Source: Filobasidium wieringae
Taxonomy: Eukaryota; Basidiomycota; Tremellomycetes; Filobasidiales; Filobasidiaceae
NCBI GenBank assembly: GCA_001600055.1
Contig: BCIV01000004.1
Coordinates: 980,430-1,044,429 of the forward strand
DNA length: 64,000 nucleotides
Direction of reading: 5' to 3'
Shown here: piece after piece, positions 11,437-23,605 of the stretch
How positions within the stretch are numbered: the stretch's first letter is position 1
Layout of the letters: every line of letters starts with the position of its first letter
Translations under genes and position numbers: made by a program
The notes under the pieces: generated by a model
Databases searched by the model: none
What the model saw: the letters and a program-made list of their open reading frames with translations, nothing else
What the model was told of the DNA's origin: nothing

Positions 11437-14065
11437 ATGACCGGAGTGATCGAAGATGGACTTTCCAGTCGATTCCTCTCTCAATCGCAATCTCAACTAG
11501 CCGGGGAAGAGGGTTGGGGATTGGCAGGTCCTTTCGTTCATACCCCCACCCCCACCCTTGGATCGATCGGTACGAACCCGACGGGGGAGAAGAAGGAGCA
11601 AGGATTGAGGGTACAGGTAGGATCCGAGGAGGGCAGTAGGGAAGGTTCGCTCGAGAGGGAATACGGACTGCTCCCTTCTTCCGCTACGGAAAAGGGAAAC
11701 CCGCAACAGGCCCGTTTGAGCGAGAAGAGCACGTTACTCAGTCCGTTCGTCCCTGCCAATCTCGGCGGACAGGCAGGAAGGCCAGGGACGGGAGCCGAGG
11801 CGGAGACCAGCGCGGTTCAGACACCTGAGAGGTGGACGGGAGGTTTCAATCAGGAGTTGAACGGGACGCCGGAGGGGACTCCGGCCGGGGTGGCGGGGTA
11901 CGCGATGGGTGCGTTCAGGCAGGGTGCGTTGGAGCATGAGCATCAACAACCTCATCATCATCATCATCAAGAATATCCAGCGGGGATGATGAACGCTTCG
12001 GGAGGACCGGGTTTACCACCCGCCATGACTTATCAACCGTTTCAATTCCGTCCTCCTCCTGATGATCTTCAACGGGAAACGTTTCAACCTCCTCAGCCTT
12101 TTCCTCCTCATGGGTATGCGGGCGAGACAGTAACTCCCGGTCAGGGAGGGATGATCGATCCGAGAGAATATCACTCGATCCCTGGACCTGCCGATCCTCA
12201 TCAAGCGCAGCAGCCTACGGGCGGAAGGATCCTCGGCACCCTGGATCAAGGGTTCCAATACCCTCAAGCTGGACAGGTCGGGTATGCTCACACGTCCATG
12301 CAACAACCGCAAGTACACGTTCAACCGGGTCAACAACAGCAACATCACTTGACCACTCAGCCGAGTTATCATTACGGACAACACCCTCATTTGATGACGA
12401 ACCAAGCTTATCCGGCTCAACATATGCAACAACAGATGATCAGTCCCGGACAGATGGGAGTGGTCATGAACGGTTATGGTGGACATCCTCAGGCGCCGCC
12501 TGGAGTTGTTTTCGCAAGGAGTACGGATCTGAGGGCGACGAGACCAAAGGTCAAGCTGACTTATGAGGACAAGAGGAGGATCGTAGAGATTGCCAGGAGT
12601 AATACTAATCTGAGACAGGAGGATATCGCTCAGCAGTATGGGTGAGTTGGACAGCTGCCCGTGTCAATTTTTCGGTAAAGATCACGTGTTGATGGGAACC
12701 TCGATCACGAAACGCAGTGTCGACCGAAGTACGATCAGTAAAATCCTCATTCAAGCGCATAGATGGACAGGTCCGCCTCAGCCTGCGGTGGTACCCATCC
12801 CTAAACCGGCAAAACAAGCTGGAGGGAGGTTCCCAGCGATCGAGAACGAGATGTTGAAATGGTGGGACTCTCAGGAAGCCGCAGGAAGGGAAGTCAAGGA
12901 TTCCACGGCAAGGGATCGAGCGAAAGATATCGCCAGAGCTATGGGCTTGGGAGAGGACAGGTTCAAGGCGTCTGCAAAGTGGCTGGACAAGTTCAAGGAG
13001 AGGAGAAAGAGGCCATCTCGCCCCAGCGGGTCGGAAGACGGACAGACGTCTTATCCACCCTCTGTCATGTCTACCCCTTCTGCAGGGTATCCTACCGTTT
13101 ATACGCAGCAACCCATGTACATGCATCCAGGCATGCAATCGGGTTATAATTCGCCTAACCAGGAAGGACTCTCTCGCTCGCAGTCGTCCACGACTCTGGC
13201 CAGCACCGATTCGGGCGTCGTAGGAATGTCCGTATCGGGTATTCAATTGTTGGAGAGACCGTACTTTGGTGGTCGATCTGAACCGGATTCAGCGACCATG
13301 CATGGATCCATCTCGGACATCAGTAACATTTCCGCTGGCTTGCATTCCAGGCAACGATCGAGGTCTTCTCCGAACCGTCTCGGGCCTTATGATGCGGGGT
13401 CGCTGGACCCCGCTTCAGGGCGGGTACCGCGTACCATGACTTCTGGATTGCAACGATCGCAATCTACAAGAGTAGGGGGACCTAGCCCTAGTCCACGTCG
13501 GCCAAACACGTTCCACAGGACTCAGTCCTCCACTTCGAGCGTTTCCAGTCGACGAGCCGCTCGTCCACCCAGTCTGGCAGCTTCTGCTTTCGGATTGACT
13601 CCATTGCAAGCCGAAGATGCCAGCATGGGACCCTCTGTGAGCCACACCCCCGACAGGAAGATCTCGGACGGTAGCGTAGGTAGCAACTTGCAGCCGTTCA
13701 TGAACTCGATGTCAGGCATGAACATCTCGCCGGAAACCATGAGTTCCGCAGGTACGCTCAGCACGAGCTCCAGTACCACCTCGATACAGCATCAGCATGG
13801 CATGACCGCTCCCTCACCACTCACGCCCATCTCCTCGACCGGACAGTTTGTAGAGTACCGAACCGCTGAACCGGCATATCATCATCAACAGCAGCAGCAT
13901 CAGCCACAACATCATCAACAGGCATACCAAAATTACACATCCTCACATGTTCCGGACGCGCATAGACTCACCGCCTATGCTTACCAGACACCGACAGGTT
14001 ATCAACAAACGAACGGTCACGTTTACGAAACAAAGACCGAGCAGGCTTGGAGGAACGGAGGATGA
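11437..14065 (+). CDS. CENP-B/Tc5-type helix-turn-helix DNA-binding protein
   Basis: Exons 11437-12641 and 12718-14065 give 850 aa; the junction (GTGAGT/ACGCAG) is in phase and lies inside the DNA-binding domain. Residues about 1-360 are low-complexity, rich in Gln, Pro and His. From about 365 comes a helix-turn-helix beginning VKLTYEDKRRIVEIA and continuing QEDIAQQYG|VDRSTISKILIQ, then a second Tc5/CENP-B-like half with MLKWWDSQEA and FKASAKWLDKFKERRKR. The C-terminal ~370 aa are Ser/Gln/His-rich with RSQSST-type repeats. No DDE transposase core follows, so it looks like a host DNA-binding protein derived from a pogo-like transposase, such as a centromere/ARS-binding or transcription factor. 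The exact target is unknown. Confidence 0.75.
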
Positions 14066-14701
14066 CACAACGACGCTTCCCTTTTCCATAACCAGTGGAT
14101 AACGGGCGACTAGACTGGCGACCTCTCTTTCACTTATGACGAACACGACGACGACGAGATTGTTGACCTTCTGACGACGAACCAAAAAAAAGAACACCTT
14201 TACACCCCCAAAAACCTTTTCCAGAGAGAATGGACATGAGATACATGTCGGTAGCAAACGAGCAACCAGGATAGTCCCCAATATGTACTAGTGTAACCAA
14301 GCCACGGTGTAATGCGTAATGCTCTCGAGCAGTCATATATTATCATCTGTAGTACTGATTCTCGGTATCGATACGTCCCGACCGAGCATTCCCCTCTGCT
14401 CCGCGACCTGAAAGATGATCGTGTAAGGCCATGCATTGAAACCAGCACGAGCTGGCTCCCCTGGGATTCAAATGTCTAGAGCTGTTGCCAGAAGCTCCTG
14501 GATCGTCCTTGATCGGATCTCTATTGCTACTTCGTGTGAGGGGTAGATGAGGATCGCTCTCCGCCCTTACGTCAGATTTGGATCCGGTAGCACTCAGCGA
14601 TCTAGTGACTATCTTGCAATCTGAGGTCTATTGCTTTGACATCTGCTTCTCCAGCTTCTCCTTCCTCCATGCACGATAGACAACAAATGTCGTAGCAAAC
14701 C
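14066..14701. other. Intergenic region between the CENP-B-like gene and SEC15
   Basis: 636 bases between two genes on the same strand: 3' UTR of the first (AAAAAAA tract near 14185) and promoter of SEC15. No coding exon or RNA gene recognised. Confidence 0.4.
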
Positions 14702-17700
14702 ATGTCCAAGAAGCGGCCCACCTACTCGAACGCCGAGATTGAGGCGCATCTGTCGCAGGTACGGTATCGAATCGTGTTCAGCTCTGGGATGCGACTTACT
14801 GATCGACCGGTGCTGTATAGCTCAGCATTCCAGCGACGGGAGGTCAGGAGAACCTGGAAGCATTGGCTCCTCTCGTTAAATCTTTGCAAGATGACGGCAC
14901 TGAACAGGTGTATCTCCGCTGTCTGGACCGTTTTGTGCAAGAAAAGGAGAAGGAAATAGAGGAGATATGTGGGGAGAACTATGAGGTATATCGCATCGTT
15001 CGCATCATCTCACTACACAGCTCATGAATCGATACAATGACAGGACTTTGTATCCTCGGTGACGACATTACTCTCAGTACGTCAAGGTACGGTACACTTG
15101 CGTCGACGGATAGGAGAGCTGGATGGGCAGATGGGAGATGTGGGAAGAGCTCTAACAGACAAGGTACATTCTCTGAGACTTGGGATGTACTTTCACAGCG
15201 TCTCACTCCCTCCACATTACAGAAAAGAGCACTCTTAAAGCAACGCAAAATGGCTCAGAACATCGATGAGGCTATCGAGACTTTGCAGATCTGCTTGCGG
15301 GTACTAGATCTTGTGAACCGGGTCAGAGAGATGATCGTGGAGGGGAAATATTTCGCAGCTCTTAGAGTAAGTCTGGACAATTGGTCCTATTAAATGTACT
15401 CTTTAACGAGCAATCTGCAAATACAGGCATTGGAAGACATCCGAGCACTGCCACCGTCTGCTATCTCAGAGACGCCCTTCTTTCAACATATCATGTCGTC
15501 TCTGCCCTCTCTGCATGGCGAGATCAAATCAGCCGTGACGGCATCCGAAAAGAACTGGTTGTCGGATATGAGGGAGATATCCGCTGAAGTAGGTCGTCTA
15601 GCATTGACGCAGATGGAAGTCAGAATGAGGAAGTGGAAGTCCAAGCAAGAAAAAGATCCGGGATTGAGGCATATCAGAGTGGGAGACCCGATTGAGTTGG
15701 CCAGTAATGATAAGACAGAGTGTGAGTCTACCATGCACCCTGTGGCTTGTCAGGTAGTCGATTGCTAACGTTGTCAGATTCGCTTAGTCGATCCTTTATA
15801 CAATGACCAGATCAATATCAGCTTCAAACCCCTACTACAGTGCATGCATGTCTTCAATGCCTTAGATTGCCGGTCAGAACTGCAACGGAACTATCAAGAA
15901 GATAGAAAGGTGCGTACCGTTCTCTTGAAAACCATTGACCTAAATTAACGTGGCAATTCTGCAGCAACAAGCGAATCTGATATTTAACCAAAGATCCACC
16001 CTAAATGCGCAGACTATAAGCACTGGGCTTCAATCCCTCTTAGAAGATCTGGTCGGGTTCTTCATCATCGAGAAGCATGTATTGCGAATCTGCAGAGATT
16101 TCAGAACTGCTCAGGAGGTGGATTCGCTATGGGACGAGATGTGCGAACGGATCGCAAGGATAGTTAGCGACGGATTAAAGGATTGTGAAGATCTCGATAC
16201 TTTCCTCGCCGTCAAACCGGTAGTCCTGGCTTTCGAGCAGACCTTACAAGTAAGACCTCGGCTCTTGTGCTAGTGAGACAGCGAGCTGACCATGCCGTTC
16301 AGGGCTATGGTTTCGAAGTCAGCGCTTTGACTAGACTTCTGATGACTCTCTTCGAACGATACTCGAACTTGCTGCAACGCAAGTTTAGTGCGGAGTTTGA
16401 TCAAGTGAGTGAATCATTCAATCTGTTCTGTCCTGGTCAGTCACTCATTGATGCACGAGTAACAGATCGTAATGGAGGACGACAATCAACCTATGATGGT
16501 CCAGACTCAAGACGAATTTGATCAAGTTGCTTCGGCTTGCTGGCTTGCGACAGGCGAAGCAGAACAAATCGCAATGTGGGTGGTATCTTCACATTTCGTT
16601 GCGCAATTCATAACGATTGATACTGCCTGAATCTTTCCAGGCAAGGATTCCCCCAAGCTTTACCGTTCTCCCAAACCTTCCCAATGTGTTGTATCAATAT
16701 TCGAAATTTCGTCGACCAGTTCTATCAATTCGTGGAGGGAGTGCCACATCGGCGCGCAGCAATCGACGAGGTCCTCCGCAAGGTGAGCTGAAGGAATTGT
16801 TCCGATCCACAGACCGCCTAATAATCTGAAAAATACAGGCCCTTGATGGACTGCTAATCTCACATGTTTCCAAAAACATCTGTGACCGAGTTAACACAAT
16901 GAAAAATTTGAGTCAGGTCGCTCAAGTTGTCATCAATGTGGAACACTTTGTCGTTGCGGTGGATGAGTTAGAGAGCGTTTTAATGGATCTCAAGTACGTA
17001 GCTCTCCTTGATCTCGATCGTACATGGATTGACGCCTAACGCTTGTAGAGCCGGAAACCCTGCTTCTCATTCTCATACTCATTCACAAACCCTGATCACA
17101 CTGCAATCTGGAGCATCCCTACAATCGACTCTCGAATTCGCTCAAAGCAAGATCGACAAGGTGATAGCTAACAAACTCGACCAGTTCTTTGAGATGGGTT
17201 GGGAAGAGTTTGACTGGACACCAAAACTCAGTGATAAGCTTTCGCAGTCACGGCAAAGGGCTACAGCGAGCGCTCATCCTTCCCAACCACCTGCTGCGGC
17301 CTCGAGCGGGACGAGCGGTTTTATGAGCGCGATTGGCTTTGGGAGTTCTTCGACCAATAGCCGACCTGCTTCTCCAGGTCCAGGACAGAGACCGACTGCC
17401 GCTTTGAAGAGGCAATCAACTTTGCTAACTTCCAGATACTTCGACCCTGATGTCAAACGAGAACCGTCTACTTATCTGTTCGAGATGATCACCTTCCTTA
17501 CCGCGTACGTGGATTCGGTACTTATCGGGCTAAGGGAAGGAGTGCGCGGAAGGGCGTATAGAGGTGCTTTAGAGCACGTCCGGGATGGGCTACTCGTGAG
17601 TAGTCTTTTCCCAGAGAATGGCAAGTACACGCCTCACTGACCCCTTACCATCCGCCCTCGATCAGAGTCTTCTCACGACTAAAGACATTCCCAAGATCAA

Positions 17701-18098
17701 TGAGCAGGCGCTTAAGAATCTTCTGGATGATGTGGCCTTTGTTGAGCGTGAGATGAAGAGTTTGGGACTGGATGAAAATCTTGTTGGCCTAGAAGATATG
17801 TTTGGGGAGATCAAGACCGTGAGTTCGCGAGACCTGCCTTAAGATTGCCCGTTGACACGGCCAACAATCCAACCATTAGTCTATCAATTTGGTTCTGCAG
17901 GAGACCGTCCGTATCTATATCACGGATTCGAACGCGCGAAACAATCCACCATTCTCGCATGTGAAACCAGCGAATTTCAAGATCATCCTAGAAAAGCTAG
18001 CACGATGGACACCGGATATAACTCGTATGACGGGAGCAGACGCTGAGCGTATGGTCGAAAGAAGGCGACAAGCAGAAGCTGTAGGCAAATTAGTGTAG
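14702..18098 (+). CDS. SEC15: Exocyst complex subunit Sec15
   Basis: Fourteen exons: 14702-14758, 14821-14985, 15044-15163, 15223-15366, 15427-15721, 15788-15909, 15965-16249, 16303-16404, 16466-16575, 16641-16782, 16839-16993, 17049-17595, 17666-17818, 17901-18098; 2595 bases, 864 aa. Sec15 links the Rab GTPase Sec4/Rab11 on secretory vesicles to the exocyst tether at the plasma membrane. The order of conserved blocks matches EXOC6: an early coiled coil (RALLKQRKMAQNIDEAIETL), LDLVNRVREMIVEGKYFAAL, FKPLLQCMHVFNALDC with NYQEDRK, GFFIIEKHVLRICRDFRTA, LQGYGFEVSALTRLLMTLFE, PMCCINIRNFVDQFYQFVEG, STYLFEMITFLTAYVDSVLI and a C-terminal FKIILEKLARWTPD. The segment near 17270-17400 is a Ser/Pro-rich insertion. 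The 15722-15787 intron needs the acceptor CTTAG at 15787; the nearer CAG at 15777 breaks the frame. Confidence 0.9.
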
Positions 18099-18595
18099 AA
18101 CATGGTACTCTGATCTTTATTTGTATTGTTGATTTGGTGTACCTTAACGAAGCATTCTCATCAAAGTCAGGCTTCTTACCTTTTTCACAGCTCGTGCGAC
18201 GGCTGGCAACGAAATATCATCAGTCGAAGGGAGTGTACAGAAAGATGGAATTCGTTACAACCTGTGACGGCTTCATGATTATCTAGCGCTTCCATCGAAT
18301 CCCTTGCCTGTTTCTTCTCATCTGATCTGATCCCCAAAACTGCCGCTTGTACTCCGGTCAAATACTAGAACGACGTTTATGTGCTTTTCAATGTTCCTAG
18401 AATGAGAAAATAATGCCATGAGGGCCTCTTTCTATAGATGCAATTCTTTGCCGTCAATACTATACTCAAGCGGGACTCTGCCAGAAGTGCCTAGCTCAGA
18501 ATATTGTTTGCCTGACCCGTACCTGTTCGAGACATGGACAATGGGATTTGAGTGAATCACAATGTTGATTTAAACTGCTCAACCGTTTACTAATA
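18099..18595. other. Intergenic region between SEC15 and the tRNA gene
   Basis: About 500 bases of SEC15 3' flank with AT-rich runs and no open frame of note. Nothing else recognised. Confidence 0.4.
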
Positions 18596-18700
18596 GGCGA
18601 CCTGCCCGAGTGGTCTAAGGGGATTGATTAGAACGCGATCTTCGGATCCATTGATATCAATTATGCATTGCATGCGTTGGTTCAAATCCAGCGGTCGTCG
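18596..18700 (+). tRNA. tRNA-Ser(AGA) with 22-base intron
   Basis: Seven-base-pair acceptor stem (18596-18602 with 18693-18699, one G-T pair) and discriminator G at 18700, as in eukaryotic serine tRNAs. The D-arm follows at about 18604-18622. The anticodon stem ATTGA (18623-18627) pairs perfectly with TCAAT (18657-18661). The loop reads TT-AGA-A, giving anticodon AGA at 18630-18632; the intron 18634-18655 sits at the canonical position after base 37. A long variable arm (18662-18675) and a T-arm (GTTGG TTCAAAT CCAGC, 18676-18692) follow, then a T-run at 18701-18709 as Pol III terminator. A tRNA-Leu(TAG) reading fits less well, because it needs a wobble pair and leucine tRNAs carry A as discriminator. 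Confidence 0.85.
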
Positions 18701-19178
18701 TTCTTTTTTGCCTTTTTTTTTGCGCTCCTTTTGCCCTGAAAAGATTGACCTATCAGTATGGCGCACTGTTTGCACCAGTGAGTGATCACCCTTGCACTGC
18801 TCTTGCTAGAGCCGTCAGCTACTAATCTGATATCCGTCGGCAGTAAACATGATATGTTTTGACTCAAAAGAGTGAGCGAGGGAGTAAGACGTGGTTGTTT
18901 TAAAGTTTAAGTAGCCACGAAACAGATCTCGAAACAGGCCATTTTTATTCGGACAATGTACCAAGGCCATATAACTAGAGTTCTATACTTGATTGTGTTT
19001 CCCAGAGGCCTTGAAAGGTTATCGTAGCGTTCTTCCGGGGACCTTTGGCCACCGTCGAGAAGGGCTTCCCACTTTTTGCGGGCTATGCACAGACCACCAA
19101 ATCGAATTGTGATATCCTTGTACAAGGGGTATTCAAGAAAGTCATGATTCGTCGTAAGTATCTCAGAGACGAAACAGT
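18701..19178. other. Intergenic region downstream of the tRNA
   Basis: T-rich tracts just after the tRNA (18701-18722) serve as Pol III terminator. The rest is the 3' flank of the convergent GBD/FH3 gene. No gene seen. Confidence 0.4.
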
Positions 19179-21911
19179 CTACATCTGAAAGTCGTAATTG
19201 CCGGCCTGCACAGGCTGAATCCAGTCCAGCCTTCTCGCAACATCCTCGTTCACCTGATTCAATAGATTGCTTGCTCCTCCACCGGCAGCCTTTTCGTAAG
19301 CGGCGTAAGATCCCATATCGGCCTCGTCTCGTTTACGGTATTTGCTTCCAGGAGGACACAGACTTCGTTTGACTGGGTAGGATAATTCGTACCCGACATC
19401 GATGGCGAGTCGCACGAACTTTGCGAGTTCAAGATGGAACTGAGGGTAAAAGTCCACAGACGCTTTGCGGACGGTCTGTGGTATAGGGATTATCAGTAAC
19501 ACAACCGTGTCAATCCAAGTGGTTATGGTCTCACAAGTAAAGTCCGATCCAATCCACTTGCACCCATATCTTGGAAAAACTTCCATGCTTCACCTTTCTT
19601 CTCGTCCCGCCGTACCAAAGGGATCGTCATATCGTAGGCGACTAGAGCTCGTCCCAGCTCGTTCAAAAGTTGAAAATGCGATGTCTGGAGCGGAGAAAAA
19701 CGATCAGATATAGCGAGCGGTCTCGATCAAGACGTCCGTAACTCACGAGATAACCTATCGCTTCGAATTCTACCCCTCCAGAAGCCCCGCTAGGCGCCTG
19801 GGGTTTTATCTTGTCCAGATCGACCTCTGCCAGTTCCCACAACCCATTCTCGGAATGACACATCACCCTGGTCCCCAATCTCGTTTCAGTCCATATCGCC
19901 AACCTCAAACACTGCATCTCAAGCTCACCAAAAGAATTCGCGGCAAACCCCATTGATCTCCTCCAAATAGGTCTTGTAGATTCTATCCTTATGCGCCTTC
20001 TTCAAAAAATCGTGAACATCGGGTTTGGGTACTGGTAGCTCAGAGGCAGGACAGAGTAATCTCGACCCTGGCCTATTCACCGCCGGTTGTGTGAACAGAT
20101 CTTCCAAGGAGACTTGCTCGGGAGTCATTTTGAGCAGCTCGGCGAGGAAGAAAGAGATGTGAGGATGGTTGTTTGGGATAGCCCCTTGAGGCCCGCTCTG
20201 CGCGATGGCACTCGCACGAAGGTTGGAGCGGGAACCCATCTTGTTCAACCCCGGTGCGACCTCATCCGAGAACGAGATGGTCTTGATCCGGCCTGCAGGT
20301 CGAGAAGGGTTCATAGTATCTGGGTAAATTTGCAACAGTGAAAGGAGGATGTCCACAATAAAGTGTCTAGCAACGATGTCACCCGGTTTCTTCTCGCTGA
20401 ATAGTAGTTTCGCCAGTTCAGTGAATGGCGAGGTTCCGAATCCTCTCATAGCGGCTCTTCCGACCTGTTCAGACGCAGGTTTGAGATCAGCCCCATCGCT
20501 TCCTTTCGGTGACTCTCGGTCATCACGTACTTCTGCAGTCTCCACTGCCTTGATACAACGTAAAAGCTCGTTCAAGAGTTGATCATCATGTTGTTCCTCT
20601 CTATCCAAGAAGCCCTCAAATCAAAATCCGTCCTCGTTTTTCGTCGACAGGGCAAGCTCACCTCCACTCGACCTTTAAAAGATCCATCAGTCGAGCGAGA
20701 ATATGCTCATACCCTCCCGCAGCAAGGAATTCCTGAACCCAGCTATTTACATGGCGTACCAACCACTCAGTCCCACTCTCCTTCTACTCGCGCCTTTTGT
20801 AAAAACTCACTCGGTAGATTCGTTCCTCAACAACATCCTCAACCTCTTCACTCGCCCTACATCCATCTTGAACGTATTCTCTCTTTCAACCCACTCAGCC
20901 CACGCGGTCGGGACCTCCTTACTCTTTCCTATTCTCACAGGTGCATCGACCTCCTCTGGTTTGCTCTTCGTTCGTTCTCGGGTCTGGTCCTTTCTCCCTA
21001 AAGCCGAACCTGGTCTTCCAATAGAAGGAGTGGAAGAACTAGCTAATAATCCAGTACCTTTGGAAGTCTTGTTTTTACCAAACAAGTTCCCTTTGGTTCC
21101 TGATCCGAACGATCCACCTAGCGTGCCAGCTCTCTCTTTCATACTAGCTAAATCAAAGGAATGCCTCTTATCCCTCTTTCCCGCTTTCCTAGGTAGGCTA
21201 TCGCCAGGTAATGGAGGAGGCATGGGTAACCCATCCTGCGTCAAACGTTTTGAAGTTGGGAACAAGGTGGTGGATGATGAACCGGAACGGATCATGACGA
21301 ACGTATCTTCATCCACCATCTCCGTTGATCTCCAAGACGGACTTTCGGGGAACCCAGAGTTGTTCGCTCTTAACGGAGTTCCTGGTGAACCTAAACTACT
21401 ACCCGAACGAGTTTTACGGAGTTGAGGAGTGTTGGGACCAGAAGGGCGGGGGAATTGTCCAGGAGAGGAAGGGTGGAATGATTGAGTTCGAAGGTTGGAA
21501 GGATGGATTGAAGAACGGAGCATGGACTCTTTGATGGGCGTGTCAAGGGGTTGCATCTTCGCTCGAACGCTAGCAGGAACTTGGTATTGGTCCTGGAACA
21601 GAGATGCATTAGTCCATTGAGATACCAGGTTATAGCGTAATTGGCGGACTCACCAAGAGTTTCTCGAATTCATGATTGACGTCCCCCCTATCTATCCTCT
21701 CCGTTCCGAACCCCTTCATCTGTCCTGGACTACCCGGTCCAGTCCTGGGCGGGAACCCCATCTGCATGTTTTCTTTACTCTGATGACCTGGTCTCGATGT
21801 AGGAGTACTCGGTCTCGACGTGTTTGAGAGGTAGGAGCGACTGGGAGTCAAAGGAGGTTGGCCGGACGAGGTGGTTGTCCTGTGATGGCGTTGTTCGCCG
21901 TGTTGTGTCAT
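19179..21911 (-). CDS. GBD/FH3 (formin N-terminal-like) armadillo protein without FH2
   Basis: Exons (minus) 21654-21911, 20811-21592, 20662-20742, 19929-20600, 19747-19867, 19535-19684, 19179-19475; 2361 bases, 786 aa. The first ~330 aa are Ser/Pro/Thr-rich and disordered. Then comes a Rho-GTPase-binding/FH3 fold as in fungal formins (SepA/Bni1): AWAEWVERENTFKMDVGRVK, LRMLLRNE, WVQEFLAAGGYEHILARLMD, LLNELLRCIKA, NGVCREFFW|VMCHSENGLW, GGVEFEAIGYL and LVAYDMTIPLVRRDEKKGEA. The frame stops at 19179 shortly after this domain, with no proline-rich FH1 and no actin-nucleating FH2. It is probably a Rho/Cdc42 effector or formin regulator in polarity or cytokinesis. An FH2 exon further downstream on the minus strand is not seen. 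Confidence 0.75.
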
Positions 21912-22201
21912 ATCAGGGTGGTCCGTAGGTGGGAACGATTATAGAGCTGAGTTTCTGTGTTTGACTATCAGATTTCCATCAAGTTTTGAGCAGTTTGAGC
22001 TTGTGAGTGAATCGAATAACAAGGATCAAGAGGGAATTGATCAAAGGTCGATTGTTGAAATTACGTAATCTAATCATAGATGGTCATTCAACATCACAAC
22101 CACAACACCGGGAATTCCTGTCCACTCCTTCAGTTTATATGCATACAACTCGCTCGAACAACTCTTAGCATCTGACTCGCATGACTCGTACACCATAAGC
22201 C

Positions 22202-23605
22202 TCAACCCATCTTCCCGCCAACAAACTCCTTGACCAATTTCCTCGCGCACCCATCCTCTTTCCCCCACTCGAGGTCCATATGAGCCCCCTCACAATTCAC
22301 CTTGAGAATTCCTCCTTTCTCGTTCAGTCGTTTGAGACCGATATGATCTTCCTTCCAGAGGAAATCATGGTCTTCCATGTCTAGCGGATCGTGATCGCCT
22401 GGAGACAATGATCCGAAATGCGCTGATTGTTTGGGATAGACGGTCTCTGGACATCCCGCGAGCGAGTCATCTTCAGTTGCTGTTCCATTCTCTTTATCGT
22501 TTGTCTCTGACGAAACTTACCGTCCTGATCGAACATGACCATAACAAACCGATTCAACGCGACCAAGCCGTCCCTCGCTTCCGGCTGATCTTGCAACTCT
22601 CCATTCAATTTTGTCAAGTACCTATTCATCCTCCTGATCAGCTCATTCTCTTCTAATCTGCTTTCCCTCTCCTAGGACAACTCACGTATTAACCTTCCAA
22701 AATTCTTCCAACCTATCCGGATCTCTAAAATAAGCTGCCTGTTCCACCAAGGCGTACCTATCAGTTCTCCTTCAAAGTCCTCCCATACGAGAGAGAGAGA
22801 GAGGGGGGGGGATGACCAACCTGAATCAAATTCCCCTGAGCCCATTGATTATAGATACCCCGCTTTGCCGCTTATTGTGCTACTCGACAGGTCAGATCGT
22901 ATGGAGATCGACAGGGGATCAGGGTGGATATTCCTAAATGAGGAGAACCGAACTGAACGACACACGTCGCCAAGGAGGAAAGGTAAAGCAGAAAAATCGG
23001 GATTAGTCGAGCTAGAAGATCGAAAAGCTATTATTCATAAAGGGCTTACGGTTATGAGGTTATGAACGGGAGGATTGCTGAACCGTTGAGTGTAATCCCT
23101 CAAGAAAAGACCCCCTTGGCTGAACCCGATCGCATCTACCCTGACCAATTCGAATCAGCGATCAAATACCTCGATTCCGATTGCGACGGGAAGGACGGAC
23201 CGAACCCGTCAGCTAATTCTGAAGTGGAATTGATCTCCTGAGCTATCAGGTCCACTTGCAATGAAGCATTTCCCCACTACCAACACCACCCGTAAAACCA
23301 CCATCAGCTATTATTACCCATCCCGAGTTCCATCCAAAACGTACAAACCCGGCCTTCCTCTCGTCATCCAAACTTCCCCCTGCAGGGATCTGCAAGTTCT
23401 TGACGAATATTCCAGGGTACATATCTTCTATGTCTGCTTTGATACCGGCCATTCCGGGGCTGAGGGAGGTATCGCCTAGTCCGTGCCATATTACCAGTGG
23501 CCTAGGGGTCGAGCTTGGGAATGGAGTGAGACGATATTGGGCTGCTGGGATGGCAAGACAGATGGTTGCCCAGCCTAGGCATAGGATCAGATAGCCTGAC
23601 AGCAT
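22202..23605 (-). CDS. PPT1: Palmitoyl-protein thioesterase, with in-frame TAA
   Basis: Lysosomal/vacuolar hydrolase that removes fatty acids from S-acylated proteins. Exons (minus) 23345-23605, 23206-23276, 23050-23140, 22821-22952, 22686-22738, 22521-22657, 22202-22398. A signal peptide (MLSGYLILCLGWATICLA) opens the protein. Catalytic serine in GFSQGG; oxyanion region WHGLGD; acidic residue in DHDPLD; histidine in CEGAHMDLEW. FGSPHLGIS and FVMVMFDQD are also family-typical. Exon 4 carries an in-frame TAA at 22872-22874 between DLTCRVAQ and AAKRGIYNQWAQ, both of which look like conserved PPT1 sequence. Splicing a 48-base GT-AG segment (22836-22883) would remove the stop in frame and give 297 aa at the cost of 16 residues. 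The gene may therefore be intact through a new intron, or broken. Confidence 0.8.

Noticed and set aside
18596..18700. tRNA-Leu(TAG) reading of the tRNA gene
   Set aside because: Needs a G-T closing pair in the anticodon stem, and the discriminator base is G; the Ser(AGA) fold pairs perfectly and matches serine tRNA rules.
20703..21425. 240-aa plus-strand frame
   Set aside because: Exactly antisense to the GBD/FH3 gene exon 2, whose splice structure and conserved motifs are strong; the plus frame is a shadow.
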